Assembly: GCA_028752905.1 (NCBI GenBank)
Contig: JAQNBH010000017.1
Location: forward strand, 37,493,929 to 37,557,928
Direction of reading: 5' to 3'
Origin: Cladorhizidae sp. MBARI D1340-BT2
Taxonomy: Eukaryota; Porifera; Demospongiae; Poecilosclerida; Cladorhizidae
Length of the DNA: 64,000 nt
Shown: piece by piece, positions 12,690 to 23,334 of the stretch
How positions within the stretch are numbered: position 1 is the stretch's first letter
Layout: every line of letters starts with the position of its first letter
The notes under the pieces: generated by a model
The model's input: only the letters and a program-made list of their open reading frames with translations
Database searches by the model: none
Told to the model about the DNA's origin: nothing
Translations under genes and position numbers: made by a program

Positions 12690-13440
12690 ACTTAATAAGA
12701 GGCATTTTTTGTCAATGACATAATTAGGGGAGTACTTATTTATTAGGAATTCTTGCCAAATGAGACTTATCTACTTAGGATGAATTCTTTGTTAAATAAG
12801 TGGCATACTTTAAGAGGAAATCTTGTATAAGAGGCATACTCAATAGATGATGTTTGTCTTAGAGGCATACTTTTTAAAGCAAAAAAAAGAGAGGCAGTTC
12901 TACTTACTAGAGACATTTTGATAAATTAGAGATATTTAATAAGATATATGTTTTCATAGTAAGAGGCATGCTTACTTAATTGGAGTTACACAATAGGTAC
13001 ACATGCTTAATAAGAGGCAGCTCTCATTAATAGGATGATGCTACGCCTACAGCTGGACCAATACAGCAGGTCAAGATTGCATCATGCACATGCCATAATA
13101 CAGAAGTCACTGGTCTATTAAGCCACAAAATGATTAAGGGCTGAACTGCTATAATGTCATAAAAACCACTCTTGTTTCTAACTATATGTACACTTTATGT
13201 CATACCGAGAATAGAGGGGCTCTCCGGCTGTTCCAGTTCTCCTGGGTATAATAATATAATAAATGCCATGAGAGTGAAGCCAATGCATACTGCATGATTA
13301 ATATACACATTGTTACTAATAAATGCATGAGAGTGAAGCCAATGCATACTGCATATACACATTACTGCTAATAAATGCATGAGAGTCAAGTCAATGCATA
13401 CGGCATGATTGATATACACATTGTTACTTACAATCCCAAG
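12690..13440. repeat. Intronic tandem repeats of the surface-protein gene (left)
   Basis: Two intron repeats lie here. At 13255-13440 about three copies of a unit near 57 bp carry the word AATGCATGAGAGTGAAGCCA. At 12690-13040 a looser array repeats TAAGAGGCAT at irregular spacing. Both are present in the right arm (57020-57190 and 57400-57770), so both predate the duplication. No coding signal is seen in them. Confidence 0.6.
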
Positions 13441-13446
13441 ACCTAC

Positions 13447-13791
13447 CACTTATGTGGAGAATGATAGATATTGTATCATCTGATGGAGGAGCACATGTAC
13501 TACTCGAAGTGATCAGGACATCCAGGCTTCTGAATGGGAACAAGCCACTATAGGCCACTTGAACATTAAAAGGTACAGAGAATAGTCCTCCCACAGTCCC
13601 CAAACTGCATCCTGCAAAAACTGATAAACTTGGAATGGAGCTTAGGGTCCAAGCATCGTCAGTGCGTTCACATATGTAGAAAAAGTTCCCTATTTTTGTG
13701 ATTCTTAGTTCCAATGTGATTTCAGAATCCGTATCAGTGATTGTTACGTTTGCGTTCTCACTTTCACCTTGGTAGGAGAGATTAGATGGAC
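13447..13791 (-). pseudogene. Left copy of ectodomain exon 3
   Basis: 345 nt, open throughout, phase 1 at both ends, acceptor TGCAG and donor GTAGGT. It differs from the right exon (354 nt) by an in-frame loss of three codons near residue 48 and a few substitutions. Preservation of frame here, despite lesions elsewhere, fits either recent pseudogenisation or continued use of part of the gene. Confidence 0.65.
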
Positions 13792-14163
13792 CTGCACATG
13801 ATGCAAAACTGGTAATCACACACACTTGGGAATCACACATATATTTTGTCGATGAGGTGGCCTGTCATGAGACCCCTGGAAGAAGTGGGTGTAGAGAGGT
13901 CTAAGCCGCTATAAGCAGTAGTCTTTTATGGCGAGGCAAGGAATGTATTATCAAAACAAGACCATTTGGGGGGGTTTCTTCCTGGTTATGAGGGCATTTA
14001 ACCATTTTAGTTGGGGTTAAGGTGTCGCATCATTTATAGGTCATATATAGGCCATTGGTAAGTTTATCTGCCTCTGTATATATATGTCATTTCACACCTG
14101 CATGTTTTTAAGATTTGCAACCATAACAATTGCATTTTTAATATCTGCATCCTACCTGCTTAC

Positions 14164-14427
14164 CATATTTCACTATGGTCTCGGAATCACCAAGAAGGAC
14201 CATGAATTCTCCATGATACAAGTTTTCTTGTTTAGCTGAGATGATGAGGATCTTACAGAGGTCAGTAGGTGAACTCTCGCATGGTGCTTCCTTCTGTATC
14301 ACTTTTATTGGATCAGTATCATCGAGATTTGTCTGGAACACTGCATCCAGTTCGTGTCCGGACTCATTCCTGAGGACTGCATCTGTTATGCCATACGTGA
14401 TCACTGTGCAGATGCAACCTCCTAAAG
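14164..14427 (-). pseudogene. Left copy of ectodomain exon 2
   Basis: 264 nt, the same length as the right exon at 56011-56274. Acceptor TAGCATAG and donor GTAAGC are intact. Encodes the segment starting LGGCICTVITYG, with conserved cysteines and the KILIISAKQENL stretch. Only a few residues differ from the right copy. Confidence 0.65.
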
Positions 14428-16170
14428 CTATGCTAGAGAAAGAGAGAGAAGAACACATTCATTAATATCAATGCATACACTTCAACTCAAGAATACTCTA
14501 GTTACAAGATACAGGGACTTGGCAAGGAGAGTCTTGAACACATGATGTAAGCCAGGGATACAAAACATTAAACAACCAAACACACACAAAATAGCCTGAT
14601 TAGTTCAACAGGGTGAACTTAGGTGGTGAGGACCTAGCTTGGTGGATCCCTAAAACAGAGTTAATAATTGCAGGTTAGTTACTAAATAGTTCCACACTGT
14701 GCTGTAATATATATGTGATGGCCTTAACAGGCTCAGCAATATCAAGATTAAATCATTGCAGCTGGTAGTGCGCTTCTTAGGTAACGACAGCTTACATTAG
14801 TAAAGACAAGTAGTTCTATGTTAACGTACGGTAAAACACTGGTGAGCGAAATATGGCTGCGCTGTCAAACAGAGTATCTCTGTAAATTTGGCGACTCTCC
14901 GACAGGGATACGGAAGAGAGCAGCTGAAATAGCGTGCAACCTAGAAGTTCCATATTAATCAACTATGGCACTTTAGAAAACTACTAGTTAGCATTGTAGG
15001 TTTCCTAGCCTAGACCATTGCAATTGCTATTGATACAGATGTGCTATATCTTTGTCACAACACTCAGCGCTCTATTGAACACCACAATATCATTGTACCT
15101 AGCCTAAGCTGTGGGCTCTTAGAAACTTTTGCTAACCTGGTTAAATTTACATATATGAACTTCCTTCTTAGGAGCAAGACCTGACTGGTGCAGTATCTAT
15201 ATACAGCTAGAGTTGAAGGTCATAGCTAGAGCTTTATCACAGACCTTAAGGAAAACCACAATATATATATATATATAAAATATATATATGCAAGCAGTTG
15301 AGTAGCTAGCCTAACCTTAAACTCCTTTTTTGGAGACTAAGTATTATCTTGAGTTCAGACATTTGTGATCACCCAAGTTGTAGATCTAGGATGGATAACT
15401 AACCTCAATCAACTTGAAATTGTACACAGCCGACATTTCCACTAGCCTTTATCAGGAATAATTAAAGCATATAATCAAGAGCTAGCTGCTTATGGACAAA
15501 TTATACAAGTTCCATTTTTTATATTTTAAATATCAAATTTACAGGTTCAGTATGCATGGGACTACTGCATTATGTACAATAACTTTGGACATCATAAAAA
15601 TTACCCCAAGGTTGTCCACACCAAGAATGGAGGGAAGGACACTGATGAGAGATCATTATGAAAGATAGAGGCAGGAGAAATGAGCTCTTTTTTGATTTTT
15701 AAAATGCCTAAAACATTTGAAGTTGAATTTTTTTTTAATGTCGAAACATAACAAAACAAAAAAAATAATAAAAAAGGAAAGAAATCTACTGATTATAATC
15801 ATATAAATGTGCATGTGCAAATGGTGGGATCAAGTTTCCTCGCTGTTCGCCATTGTACATGACAACATGCTCCAGATATTTGTGGGAAACTCAAGTGTCA
15901 GTTTTGGTAGGTTTTGGTATGTTGTATACAGACAATTCTATTAGTGCATCATTATTTATATGTTTGATCAAGTGATGTTTTGATATATTTGATCCTCGAA
16001 GATAACCAACTAACCACTTGCAGTAATTATCACATGAGTCATGGCTGACGAGCCAACGAGGGGAAAAAATGCATCTATGCTGGACACAAGGCTTCAAATT
16101 CCCGAATGCTGAGTAGAGTTGGGTAATTGCTGGCTTAGACTGGACTTCATGGAGTTGACACATTTAGACT

Positions 16171-16545
16171 GTGTCGCAATTGAAGCTGAACCGTCGTAAG
16201 AAACTTGACATTCTCAATCAACTGGACGGTATGATGCTAGATCTTACAGAGGAATATAGACTTGCAGATGAGATTGAGCAGGCTGGTACATTCAAGGAAG
16301 GCATCTATGTTTCCTTGGATTGTGTGGCTCCATCATCAGCTGCTGTACAAACATCACCAGCACCAACTACTGATCCTGCCCACATGGCATGAGGGCACAG
16401 AATAAATTTACCAATGGTGATTTCACAACCTGGACAATATTTTGGGGCTCTTATGAATCACCACAATAATATTAGCTTGTAAGAAATGACCATTTAAATT
16501 CTCTTTTGGAATACACTGCTCATGAGGCAGTGACTATGAGGTGAT
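16171..16545 (+). mobile_element. BEL/Pao-like gag N-terminal remnant (left)
   Basis: An open segment of 73 codons (KLDILNQLDGMMLDLTEEYR, then an E-rich region and a Pro/Ala/Thr linker) is followed, in shifted frames, by the pattern NGDFTTWTIFW. That order (helical N-terminus, proline linker, F-x-G-D-x-x-x-W motif) is typical of the start of BEL/Pao-type gag proteins. The frame breaks at the linker and nothing further is recognisable, so it is a fragment. The right-arm copy is at 53870-54244 on the minus strand. Confidence 0.6.
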
Positions 16546-16734
16546 ATGCTGTACGGCCTGTACCTCGTCTACATCAAAACAAGCAGCGAAGAACTCTGTC
16601 CAGGAGAGCCTTCTTTCTCAAGAGCAAAGGGACTCAGCGGTCCAGGTAAGCATAGGTGCCTGTGCAGCCTCTCAGCAGAAGAGCTTCCAGAAGCAGCAGG
16701 TGAGCCATACATGATAAAAGACAATGATGATGAC

Positions 16735-16963
16735 AACAACAACAACAACAACAACAAAGATAATAATAATGATGATGATGGATATGATGATGATGATGAT
16801 GATTATAATAATAATAATATTATTAATAATAATAATAATAAAGATAATAATAATAATAATAATAATAGTAGTAACAGCAGTAGTAGTAATAATAGCAATA
16901 ATAATAATAATAACTAATAATATTAATGATAACAACAACAACAACAACAGCAACAACAACAAC
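16735..16963 (+). repeat. Trinucleotide microsatellite (AAT/AAC/GAT)
   Basis: About 230 bp of AAC, AAT, GAT and related triplets. Open frames in all directions here are low-complexity artefacts. The right-arm counterpart at 53411-53660 is longer and purer in its ATT section. Confidence 0.95.
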
Positions 16964-17097
16964 TAAACAGTGACCAGGACGTGCACATTCATGCATGTAT
17001 GTGGTCAAGAGGTGGAGGCTTTGAAGGGACGGTATAAAGATACGTGCACCAGGGAAATGGTGCTTCCATTAACTGACCAAGTGCCTAACCACAACTG

Positions 17098-17314
17098 GGT
17101 TGCTGCACTAATCAGGGTGGCTGGACTAACCAGAGTGGGCATTAATCAGAGTAACTGCAATAACCTGGGTGGCTGCACTAACCAAGGTGGCTGACTAGCC
17201 AGGGACCACGATAGATGTGCTAACCAGGGTGGCTGCACAACCAGGGTGGCTGCACTAAACAGGGTGGCTGCACTAACCAGAGATGCGATAACCAGGGTGG
17301 CTGCACTAACCAGG
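17098..17314 (+). repeat. 18-bp minisatellite block, left arm, outer part
   Basis: Imperfect copies of an 18-bp unit built on GGGTGGCTGCACTAACCA. The array is interrupted by the 17315-20738 transposon and resumes at 20739. On the right arm the equivalent array is uninterrupted (51955-53290). The flank at 16970-17097 matches 53290-53390 and 46673-46770. Confidence 0.9.
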
Positions 17315-20300
17315 CAGACCTCTCAACTTATATTGCTACTTAGTGTGAGATTTCATGCTAAAGTGGAGTGAGAAATGCTCTGGTTGGAGTGAGACATGGG
17401 AGATGCACATTTGTATTGATCATTCAGAGCTGATACTGCAGCTTCAATAACCATTACATGGCCTACTGAATTCACCAATTCTAATTGAATGTCTATCATT
17501 TATCGGCAGCTGTGTGGACCAAGGAAGAGCAAGCATCTGCAAATAACCTTCCATAATCAAATTTTTATTTCTCTCAGTCATAACTATACTTGTTCTTTTC
17601 TGCTCCATCATTTCCACTTTTGTCAATCATCAATCCCCTGGGTATATAGCACACACTAGATTAGCAGTTATATATTATAAGGAATTATGTATCCTCGGCT
17701 ATATATAAGAAAGAGGTATAAAACATTTCTTATGCAATACATTCATTTTGTCACTCATCAATTCCCTGGGAGTGTTGGTATTATAATATTATTATCATTG
17801 AACTACTTATATTATACTGTAAGGTAAAGAAAGAAGTTTTTAATATAGTTATATTCATATATTGCATGCAAGATGCATAGTTTATTGTCTATTAGCGGTT
17901 TTTATGCTGCTGGTTATAAAAGTTATAGCCTTCTTAGCTTCTTTAATTAAGAACTTCTGATGGAATCCAGCTAATTGGGTTCTCGATATGCGTCTCCACT
18001 GTAATAAGGGATGAAAGTGTACCATCCAGACTCAGGGAACTTCTACTTGGTGTCTTGTTCTTGTTGATAAGGGGGAAAATTCCTACTTCCCCTTTATTTG
18101 AATGCTGTATGGTCAATAACATTTGCAACTTTAAACAAAAGATCATATTATTCAAAACAGCTCAAACCAGGTTTCTTCATTTCTCTCAGATGACCCCAAA
18201 ACATGTCCACACGATACGGTTCTTCAGCATTGAAGCCAACTTTTTAGAGTTTGAGTAAGATCTTCTTCTGTCATTCTGCCAACCGTCCCGGAATGGCCGT
18301 AAAAGTCCCGGAATTTTGGGCCTTGTCCCGGTGGTGTCCTTGTCCCGGTAATGTCCCGGAATTTACAGCTACGCGCACCTTGCGCTTTTACTCGCTTAGA
18401 TAGCCACTGCAGTCCCAAGCATGTTTAGTTTAGTCTGTTACGTAAAGCAACAAAAACAGGACACTTTTTAGGAGAGAAAAACTTCAGATAAAGAATTACG
18501 GGTTTGCCAAATAACCTTTGACCTTGTTTCGATTGGAGGTGTGGGACTCACGTGAAACTTCCCAACCAGTGGTAATAACTTTTGCATTGCAATCTCAGAA
18601 AAATGGCTAGTGTAGCGAAGAAGCAGAAGAGAGAATGCCATTTTGACGGATTAAAACACTCTCACCGCCATAAGCGCCTACAAGTGCGAACTCGACATCG
18701 CTCGCGTAAAAAATAATTAAAAATTACGCGAACGAGCTACAGATATAATTTTTTTTTACTAGGGCGTGCGCGAAAGATAGTTAAAACTACTATCAAAGAT
18801 AAATTCCAGGTAGCACGTGATTCCGAACTGGTCATGGCAACAAAAATATATATATTTTTACAATGATGACTTTACTTCACTGTGACCGTCCAGATAGGCC
18901 CTTCTTCGGTGGAAAGCTGCAGAGCCATCTACTGCAGACTGTGTTGTCAATTGTCACATTCTAATTGTCAATCAACACTACATTCTTGTTATCAGAATAA
19001 CATCATTATTATAATTATTGTGGATACAGCATCATAGGGGCCGGCCACCAACCTCTGACATATGGGTGTTTGGATTGGTGGACACCAGTCATACTCCTGC
19101 ACTGGGTATGCTGGAAACAATCACAATTCCACTCCACTCTATGTAGTTGTTCAACACAAATTTTCAGGTTACATGCAAATAGTTCCCCGGAGAGATGCTG
19201 CAACACTACTCCCCATCATACGGTCGCATGTTGCAAATGGAACAATCATCCATTCGGATCAGTGGGCTGCGTACAGACAGGTTGCTACTCTGCCTGAAGT
19301 GGGTGCTTATCAGACTGTTAACCATTCAGTAGAGTTTTTAAATCCAGTCACAGGTGTGCACACACAAAATGTGGAATCTTACTGGAATAGAGTGAGTTAT
19401 ACCACAAGATATACACAGTATGTCGATAATTTGATTTTATGCAGGTGAAGATAAAGTTGAAAAGGATGAAGGGGGTCCACCGTGATCAACTAACTTCATA
19501 CCTCGATGAGTTTATGTGGAGGGAGAGGAATGCCTGCACAACTGCTGAAGCTTTTGCCAGCATCATACAAGCAATCAAAACACAGTACCCTGTATAATTT
19601 TGTCCTCTGATGTATTGTTTTGTTTAATTTGCAGTTGTGTTACTGAATATTGTTCTGTCCTGAGGTATATATACAGGGCTGCCAACTCCCTTGTCTCATT
19701 AATACTAATACATGTTATTCCACTACGAATTTTATACCAGTTAAAACTCCAAATATATCCAAAGTTGCAATACTGATATTTAAGAATGTTAGAGTAATAA
19801 GATAACGGAGTTCAGAACTTGCATTCTTGCATCTTTGAAGCAAACTTAACCTCTGCTGCTATGACAGCTTCTTCTCTCTTTGGTCCATCTCTGTTTCGAA
19901 TGTATGAGGTAAGAGAGCTTGCAGATTCCACACTTTTACTTGCTGAACTATGCACAGCAGTCTGTTCACGTTTTCTCAGGTCTTTAGTGTGACTAAATAC
20001 AAAGATTATTAAAATACATCCAAAGATACTGTACAAGGTTAGAAAAATACAAATATTTGTATAAAATCTGAGTTTTTGGTAGTCCTGTATATGCCTCCTT
20101 CTGAACCCTCCATTTTAGCGCGCGAGTTGTAGCGCGCGCGTTTAAGATAAGTAGAGAAAAATGCGTTTTAAAACATATCCGCGGGAAATATTTGACGCGC
20201 ACTAATTTTTCGACTTCCGGAGTCTTACTCTTTACATGATCCGACTTTTTTACTGTTGTAGACATAGAGATGCGTAACTTTTGTTTGCCTGCTTAAATAG

Positions 20301-20738
20301 AACTGATTCATATACCAAGTTATAGCTCTTTCAATTTGCAATAGCTTTGTATCAATGGTTATTAAAAAAAGTTATGAAATTCAAAAATATTTTAAAAAAA
20401 TTAAAAAAAGGGTTGGGCTAAAGATGGCGGTGAAAGGGAATGTCAGGGGATAGGCAAGAGTTTCCAAGAACATTAATGAAATTAATAAGCATGGAATACG
20501 CAAATACAGAACATCATGGGTACAGGGAAACGCTCATGCTAATTAAGGGGCACGGATGGAAATTCGCGTCGGAAATGTCCCGGAATTAACTTATGGAAAG
20601 TTGGCAAGTATGCATTCTTTGGTAGCGTCAAATCTCGGTTGGGCGCGGCGTGAGAAATAGGTAAGTGGTCGTGAGAGCGTGAGAAAAGTCCTGAAATCGT
20701 GTGACACACTGACCAAATCGTGTGATTTGAGAGGTCTG
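17315..20738. mobile_element. 3.4-kb DNA transposon inserted in the minisatellite (Merlin-like)
   Basis: Terminal inverted repeats CAGACCTCTCAA at 17315 and TTGAGAGGTCTG ending at 20738 bound a block missing from the right arm. The flanks AACCAGG and ACCCAGG are a plausible 7-8-bp target duplication, the size range of Merlin elements. Subterminal regions contain repeated GTGAGA words and clusters of GTCCCGG (18285-18365 and about 20575). An ISXO2/Merlin-type transposase remnant lies inside at 19040-19597. Large parts (17340-18280, 19600-20550) show no coding signal; short GC-rich palindromes occur at 18690-18735 and 20118-20145. Confidence 0.6.
19040..19597 (+). pseudogene. Merlin/ISXO2-like DDE transposase, C-terminal part
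   Basis: Open segments, across two frameshifts, carry the family's later motifs: AATLLPIIRSHVANGTIIHS followed by DQWAAY (second catalytic D), TVNHSVEFLNPVTGVHTQ, then NVESYWNRV (third acidic residue) and, in another frame, YLDEFMWRER near the end. The N-terminal half, with the first catalytic D and any zinc-binding domain, is not recognisable. ISXO2-type transposases make up eukaryotic Merlin elements. The copy is inactive. Confidence 0.7.
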
Positions 20739-21305
20739 ACCCAGGGACCAGATGCACTAACCAGGGTGGCTGCACCAACCAGGGTGGCTGCACTAAACAG
20801 GGTGGCTGCACTAACCAGAGATGAGCTAACCAGGGTGCCTGCACTAACCAGGGTGGCTGCACAACCAGGGACCAGGATAGATGCACTAAACAGGGTGGCT
20901 GTACTAACCAGGGTGGTTGCACTAAACAGGCTGTCTGCACTAACCAGGGACCACAATAGATGCGCTAACCAGGGTGGCTGTACTAACCAGGGTGGCTGCA
21001 CTAAACAAGATGGCTGCACTAACGAGGGACTAGGAATCAATGGATCACTAACCAGGGTGGGGTGGCTGGACTAACCACAGTGGCTGTACTAACCAGCGAC
21101 CACGATAGATGCACTAACCAGGGTGGCTGCACTAACCAGGCACCAGGATAGATGCACTAACCATGGTGGCTGTACTAACCAGAGTGGCTGCACTAAACAG
21201 GATGGCTGCACTAACCAGGGACCAGGGTAGCTGTATTAATCAGGGTGGCAGGACTAACCGGGGTGGATGCACCAACCAGGGTGGCTGTACTAATCAGGAT
21301 GGTGT
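20739..21305 (+). repeat. 18-bp minisatellite block, left arm, inner part
   Basis: Continuation of the 17098-17314 array on the other side of the transposon. Units alternate with phrases such as GACCACGATAGATGCACTAA. Open frames across it encode repetitive TRVAALTRV or LVSAATLVSA peptides because the unit length is a multiple of three; I do not count them as genes. Confidence 0.9.
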
Positions 21306-21480
21306 GGTGAGTTGTACAACTTATTCGCTGGTGCCACACTCCCTTTAGTGAGACACTTAGTTACCATAATTAATAATCCTCTCTTTGGGCAGGCTCCTTT
21401 TATAAAAAGACTTCCTGCCCAGCCTAGCTACTTCCTTATTAGGCATGGAGCAAGCAAAATTTGATTGGTCAGGCCATGTA
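21306..21480 (-). repeat. LTR-related segment (left arm)
   Basis: Inverted copy of 51780-51955. Also related to 46975-47109, which directly precedes a primer-binding site, so this is the 3' end of an LTR family. It contains GGCTCCTTTTATAAAAAG, a palindromic A/T-rich core, and ends in AAGTTGTACATCTCA on the minus strand, directly against the minisatellite. Confidence 0.6.
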
Positions 21481-21582
21481 TGGTGTGGTGTTCATGCGTA
21501 TTAAGAATGGAACCAGTACACACCAGTGGCACACAACAAACTAGATGAAAACACAGAATGGGACTATTCATCAGAGTTTAAG

Positions 21583-21771
21583 TTACTTTAGTTTTCCAAA
21601 AATCTTGAGCTTATGTTCTGAATCACCTATGAATTCATTTTCAGCATCTTTCAGTTCAATTTTATCCGTTAACTCCTTATGGACATGTAATAGCATGAGA
21701 CTAGTAAACCTCAGCTGACTCATGGTGTTTCGTAAATAACTTTTTACCCTGCGAAGGGCACTTGTCGGGAT
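21583..21771 (-). pseudogene. hAT transposase C-terminal (dimerisation) fragment
   Basis: The minus strand encodes SALRRVKSYLRNTMSQLR followed by LMLLHVHKELTDK, the conserved end of hAT-type transposases of the ZMYM1-like group, then a 25-residue tail and stop. The right arm has the same segment at 51476-51660. Upstream in reading direction, CCCGACA of an LTR terminus is present at 21765-21771, so this copy too carried the nested LTR insertion before truncation. Confidence 0.7.
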
Positions 21772-21815
21772 ATAAGACCACCTACTTGAATTCTTTGACC
21801 TCTTCCAATACCTCC

Positions 21816-22935
21816 TCACCAATCCTCATGCACTCCTACTTCCTTCTTCCCTACTACCATGACCTTGCTCTTCTTGCTATTAAACTTCATCTTCCACCTT
21901 AACACATATGCCTGTACCACATCCAACAGAGCTTGCAGTTCCACCCCTGAGTCAGCCAGAAGAACGACATCATCTGCATACATAAGTGCCCCACACCAAC
22001 TGCCTTCCATTTTGACTCCTAGCTCAGCTCTCTCCATGCAATTCCCATCAAATAAATATTGAAAAGAAGTGGAGACAAGGGACATCCCTGCCTAAGTCCA
22101 TTCTCCACAGCGAACCACCTTGACCTCCTTCCATTCAATATCACCGTCGTCTTCACCCCACTATACAATCCTACACATGTCCTCACAAGTTTCTCCTCTA
22201 CTCCATACCACCTCAACTTCTGCCACACTCCTCCCTCCACACACTGTCATATGCCTTACTTATGTCCAGGAAAGCCAGATATGAAGCTTTCTTCTCGCTC
22301 TTCCTCACTTCACAAACTCCTCTCAACACCAACCACTGGTCCGAACATCTCCGCCTAAATTCTCCTTGTGCCTCCGTCAAAATCCTATCTTCAGCGAACA
22401 CTCCCAACCTCCTTGCCAACACCTTCACCACACTACAACACAATGAAATTCCCCTATAATTCCCTACATCGTCCTCGTCGCCATCCTTGAGGAGAGGTAC
22501 TAGTAAACTCCTCTTCCAGTCCACAGGGTAGCACTCAATTGTCATCACCACATTCAGCACCTGCACCAACACCTCCACCAACCTTCTACCTCCATACATT
22601 AGCATCACATTCAACATTCCATCAGGACCTGGAGCCTTTCCTCTCTTCAAACACTTCACTACCTGTACTACTTCTTCCCAACTTACTTCTTCACACATAC
22701 CCAACTCATGCCCACCCACTTCTCCTATCTCTAATTCTTGTACTTTGGCATTCTTTTTTTTTACCTCCTCAGCTCTTCCCAGTGTTTTGCAAATCACCTC
22801 CAACACCTCATCTTCCTCCTCCACCATCCTTCCCTTATCATCTTTCACTCCTTTTATCCTTCTCTCCTTCCTCTTTACTCTTAAATCATTCCAAAACAGC
22901 TTACAACTAGCCACACCCTGCTCTCTAATCTTCAT
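21816..22935 (-). pseudogene. LINE non-LTR reverse transcriptase
   Basis: Three overlapping open segments (22935-22213, 22240-22019, 22085-21816) cover the RT domain in order: KAPGPDGMLN, then VPLLKDG and NYRGISL, ASYLAFLDISKAYDSVW, GLRQGCPLSPLLFNIYL and YADDVVLLAD (YADD at 21969-21980). The pattern is that of non-LTR RTs, not LTR ones. At least two frameshifts break it. Endonuclease and 3' end are not seen, so it is a truncated copy. Its 3' side abuts the inner boundary of the left arm. Confidence 0.85.
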
Positions 22936-23334
22936 TATAGTTCTCTACCTCAATTCCTTCTTCTCTTTCCTAATATAGTCTTCTTCACTTTTCTTGCTTC
23001 TCTATAGTCATCCCATAGCTGTCTTAATCATTAAAGTGAAACTGAATAAGATGTGGTAATTAACAAACACACACACAACCACTACACTTGAAAGTGAGGA
23101 ATGCATGTATATAGCTATGTATTGCGCATAAGAAATGGTATTTCAGGCTACCATTAATTTGCTCATCAGGCTTTTGAGTTTAAAATACAGACAAAAGGGA
23201 TTGGCAGTCATCTCTAAAATGGGCATTACTGGGTATAAAAGTTTCCAGTTCTATATATGCAAGATATGAAAAGAGAAGTAAAGCTACAGCCTATTTAGAT
23301 TAGCAAACGAGGTGATGTAGACTCAACGCGACGA

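Larger units (their letters stand above)
7770..14943 (-). pseudogene. Left-arm copy of the predicted surface-protein gene, damaged
   Basis: Exons, in minus-strand order: signal-like exon ending near 14900; 14164-14427; 13447-13791; 13206-13241; 12549-12655; membrane exon 8079-8208; last-exon remnant about 7770-7900. Compared with the right copy (55551-62348), three lesions stand out. The first donor reads GAGAGT instead of GTGAGT (14894-14899). The stalk exon has two extra bases (107 nt against 105). The acceptor and beginning of the last exon are deleted between two TATAAT copies, with a further short deletion downstream. Internal splice sites of the ectodomain exons remain intact and the frame is open through them, so decay looks recent. 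A truncated or alternatively spliced product remains possible. Confidence 0.7.
6126..21771 (-). repeat. Left arm of the large inverted duplication
   Basis: Read on the minus strand this arm follows 51470-64000 in order: LTR terminus, hAT C-terminus, LTR-related segment, minisatellite, trinucleotide repeat, BEL/Pao gag remnant, surface-protein exons, membrane exon, last exon, and the arm end at 6126 facing base 64000. Arm-specific differences are a tandem-repeat insertion (9556-10052), a 3.4-kb transposon (17315-20738), different minisatellite length, and point lesions in the gene. The inner boundary is within a few bases of 21771, at CCCGACA of an LTR end. Confidence 0.85.

Noticed and set aside
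13195..13449. 84-codon minus frame and its right-arm twin at 57003-57272
   Set aside because: They consist mostly of an intronic tandem repeat (about 57-bp unit) around the real 36-bp exon; the frames are chance.
15891..16163. 90-codon minus frame and right counterpart 54235-54441
   Set aside because: It lies directly upstream of, and antisense to, the BEL/Pao gag remnant. The two copies differ in length through frame changes, and no motif is recognised.
16724..17008. Long open frames of Met, Ile, Thr, Asn or Leu on both strands
   Set aside because: They are translations of a trinucleotide microsatellite; the same is true of 53367-53771.
20539..21348. Open frames with repeated LVSAATLVSA or TRVAALTRV peptides
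   Set aside because: The 18-bp minisatellite unit keeps frames open in several phases on both strands. There is no start context, splice site or conservation beyond the repeat; the same applies to 46463-46751 and 52942-53248.
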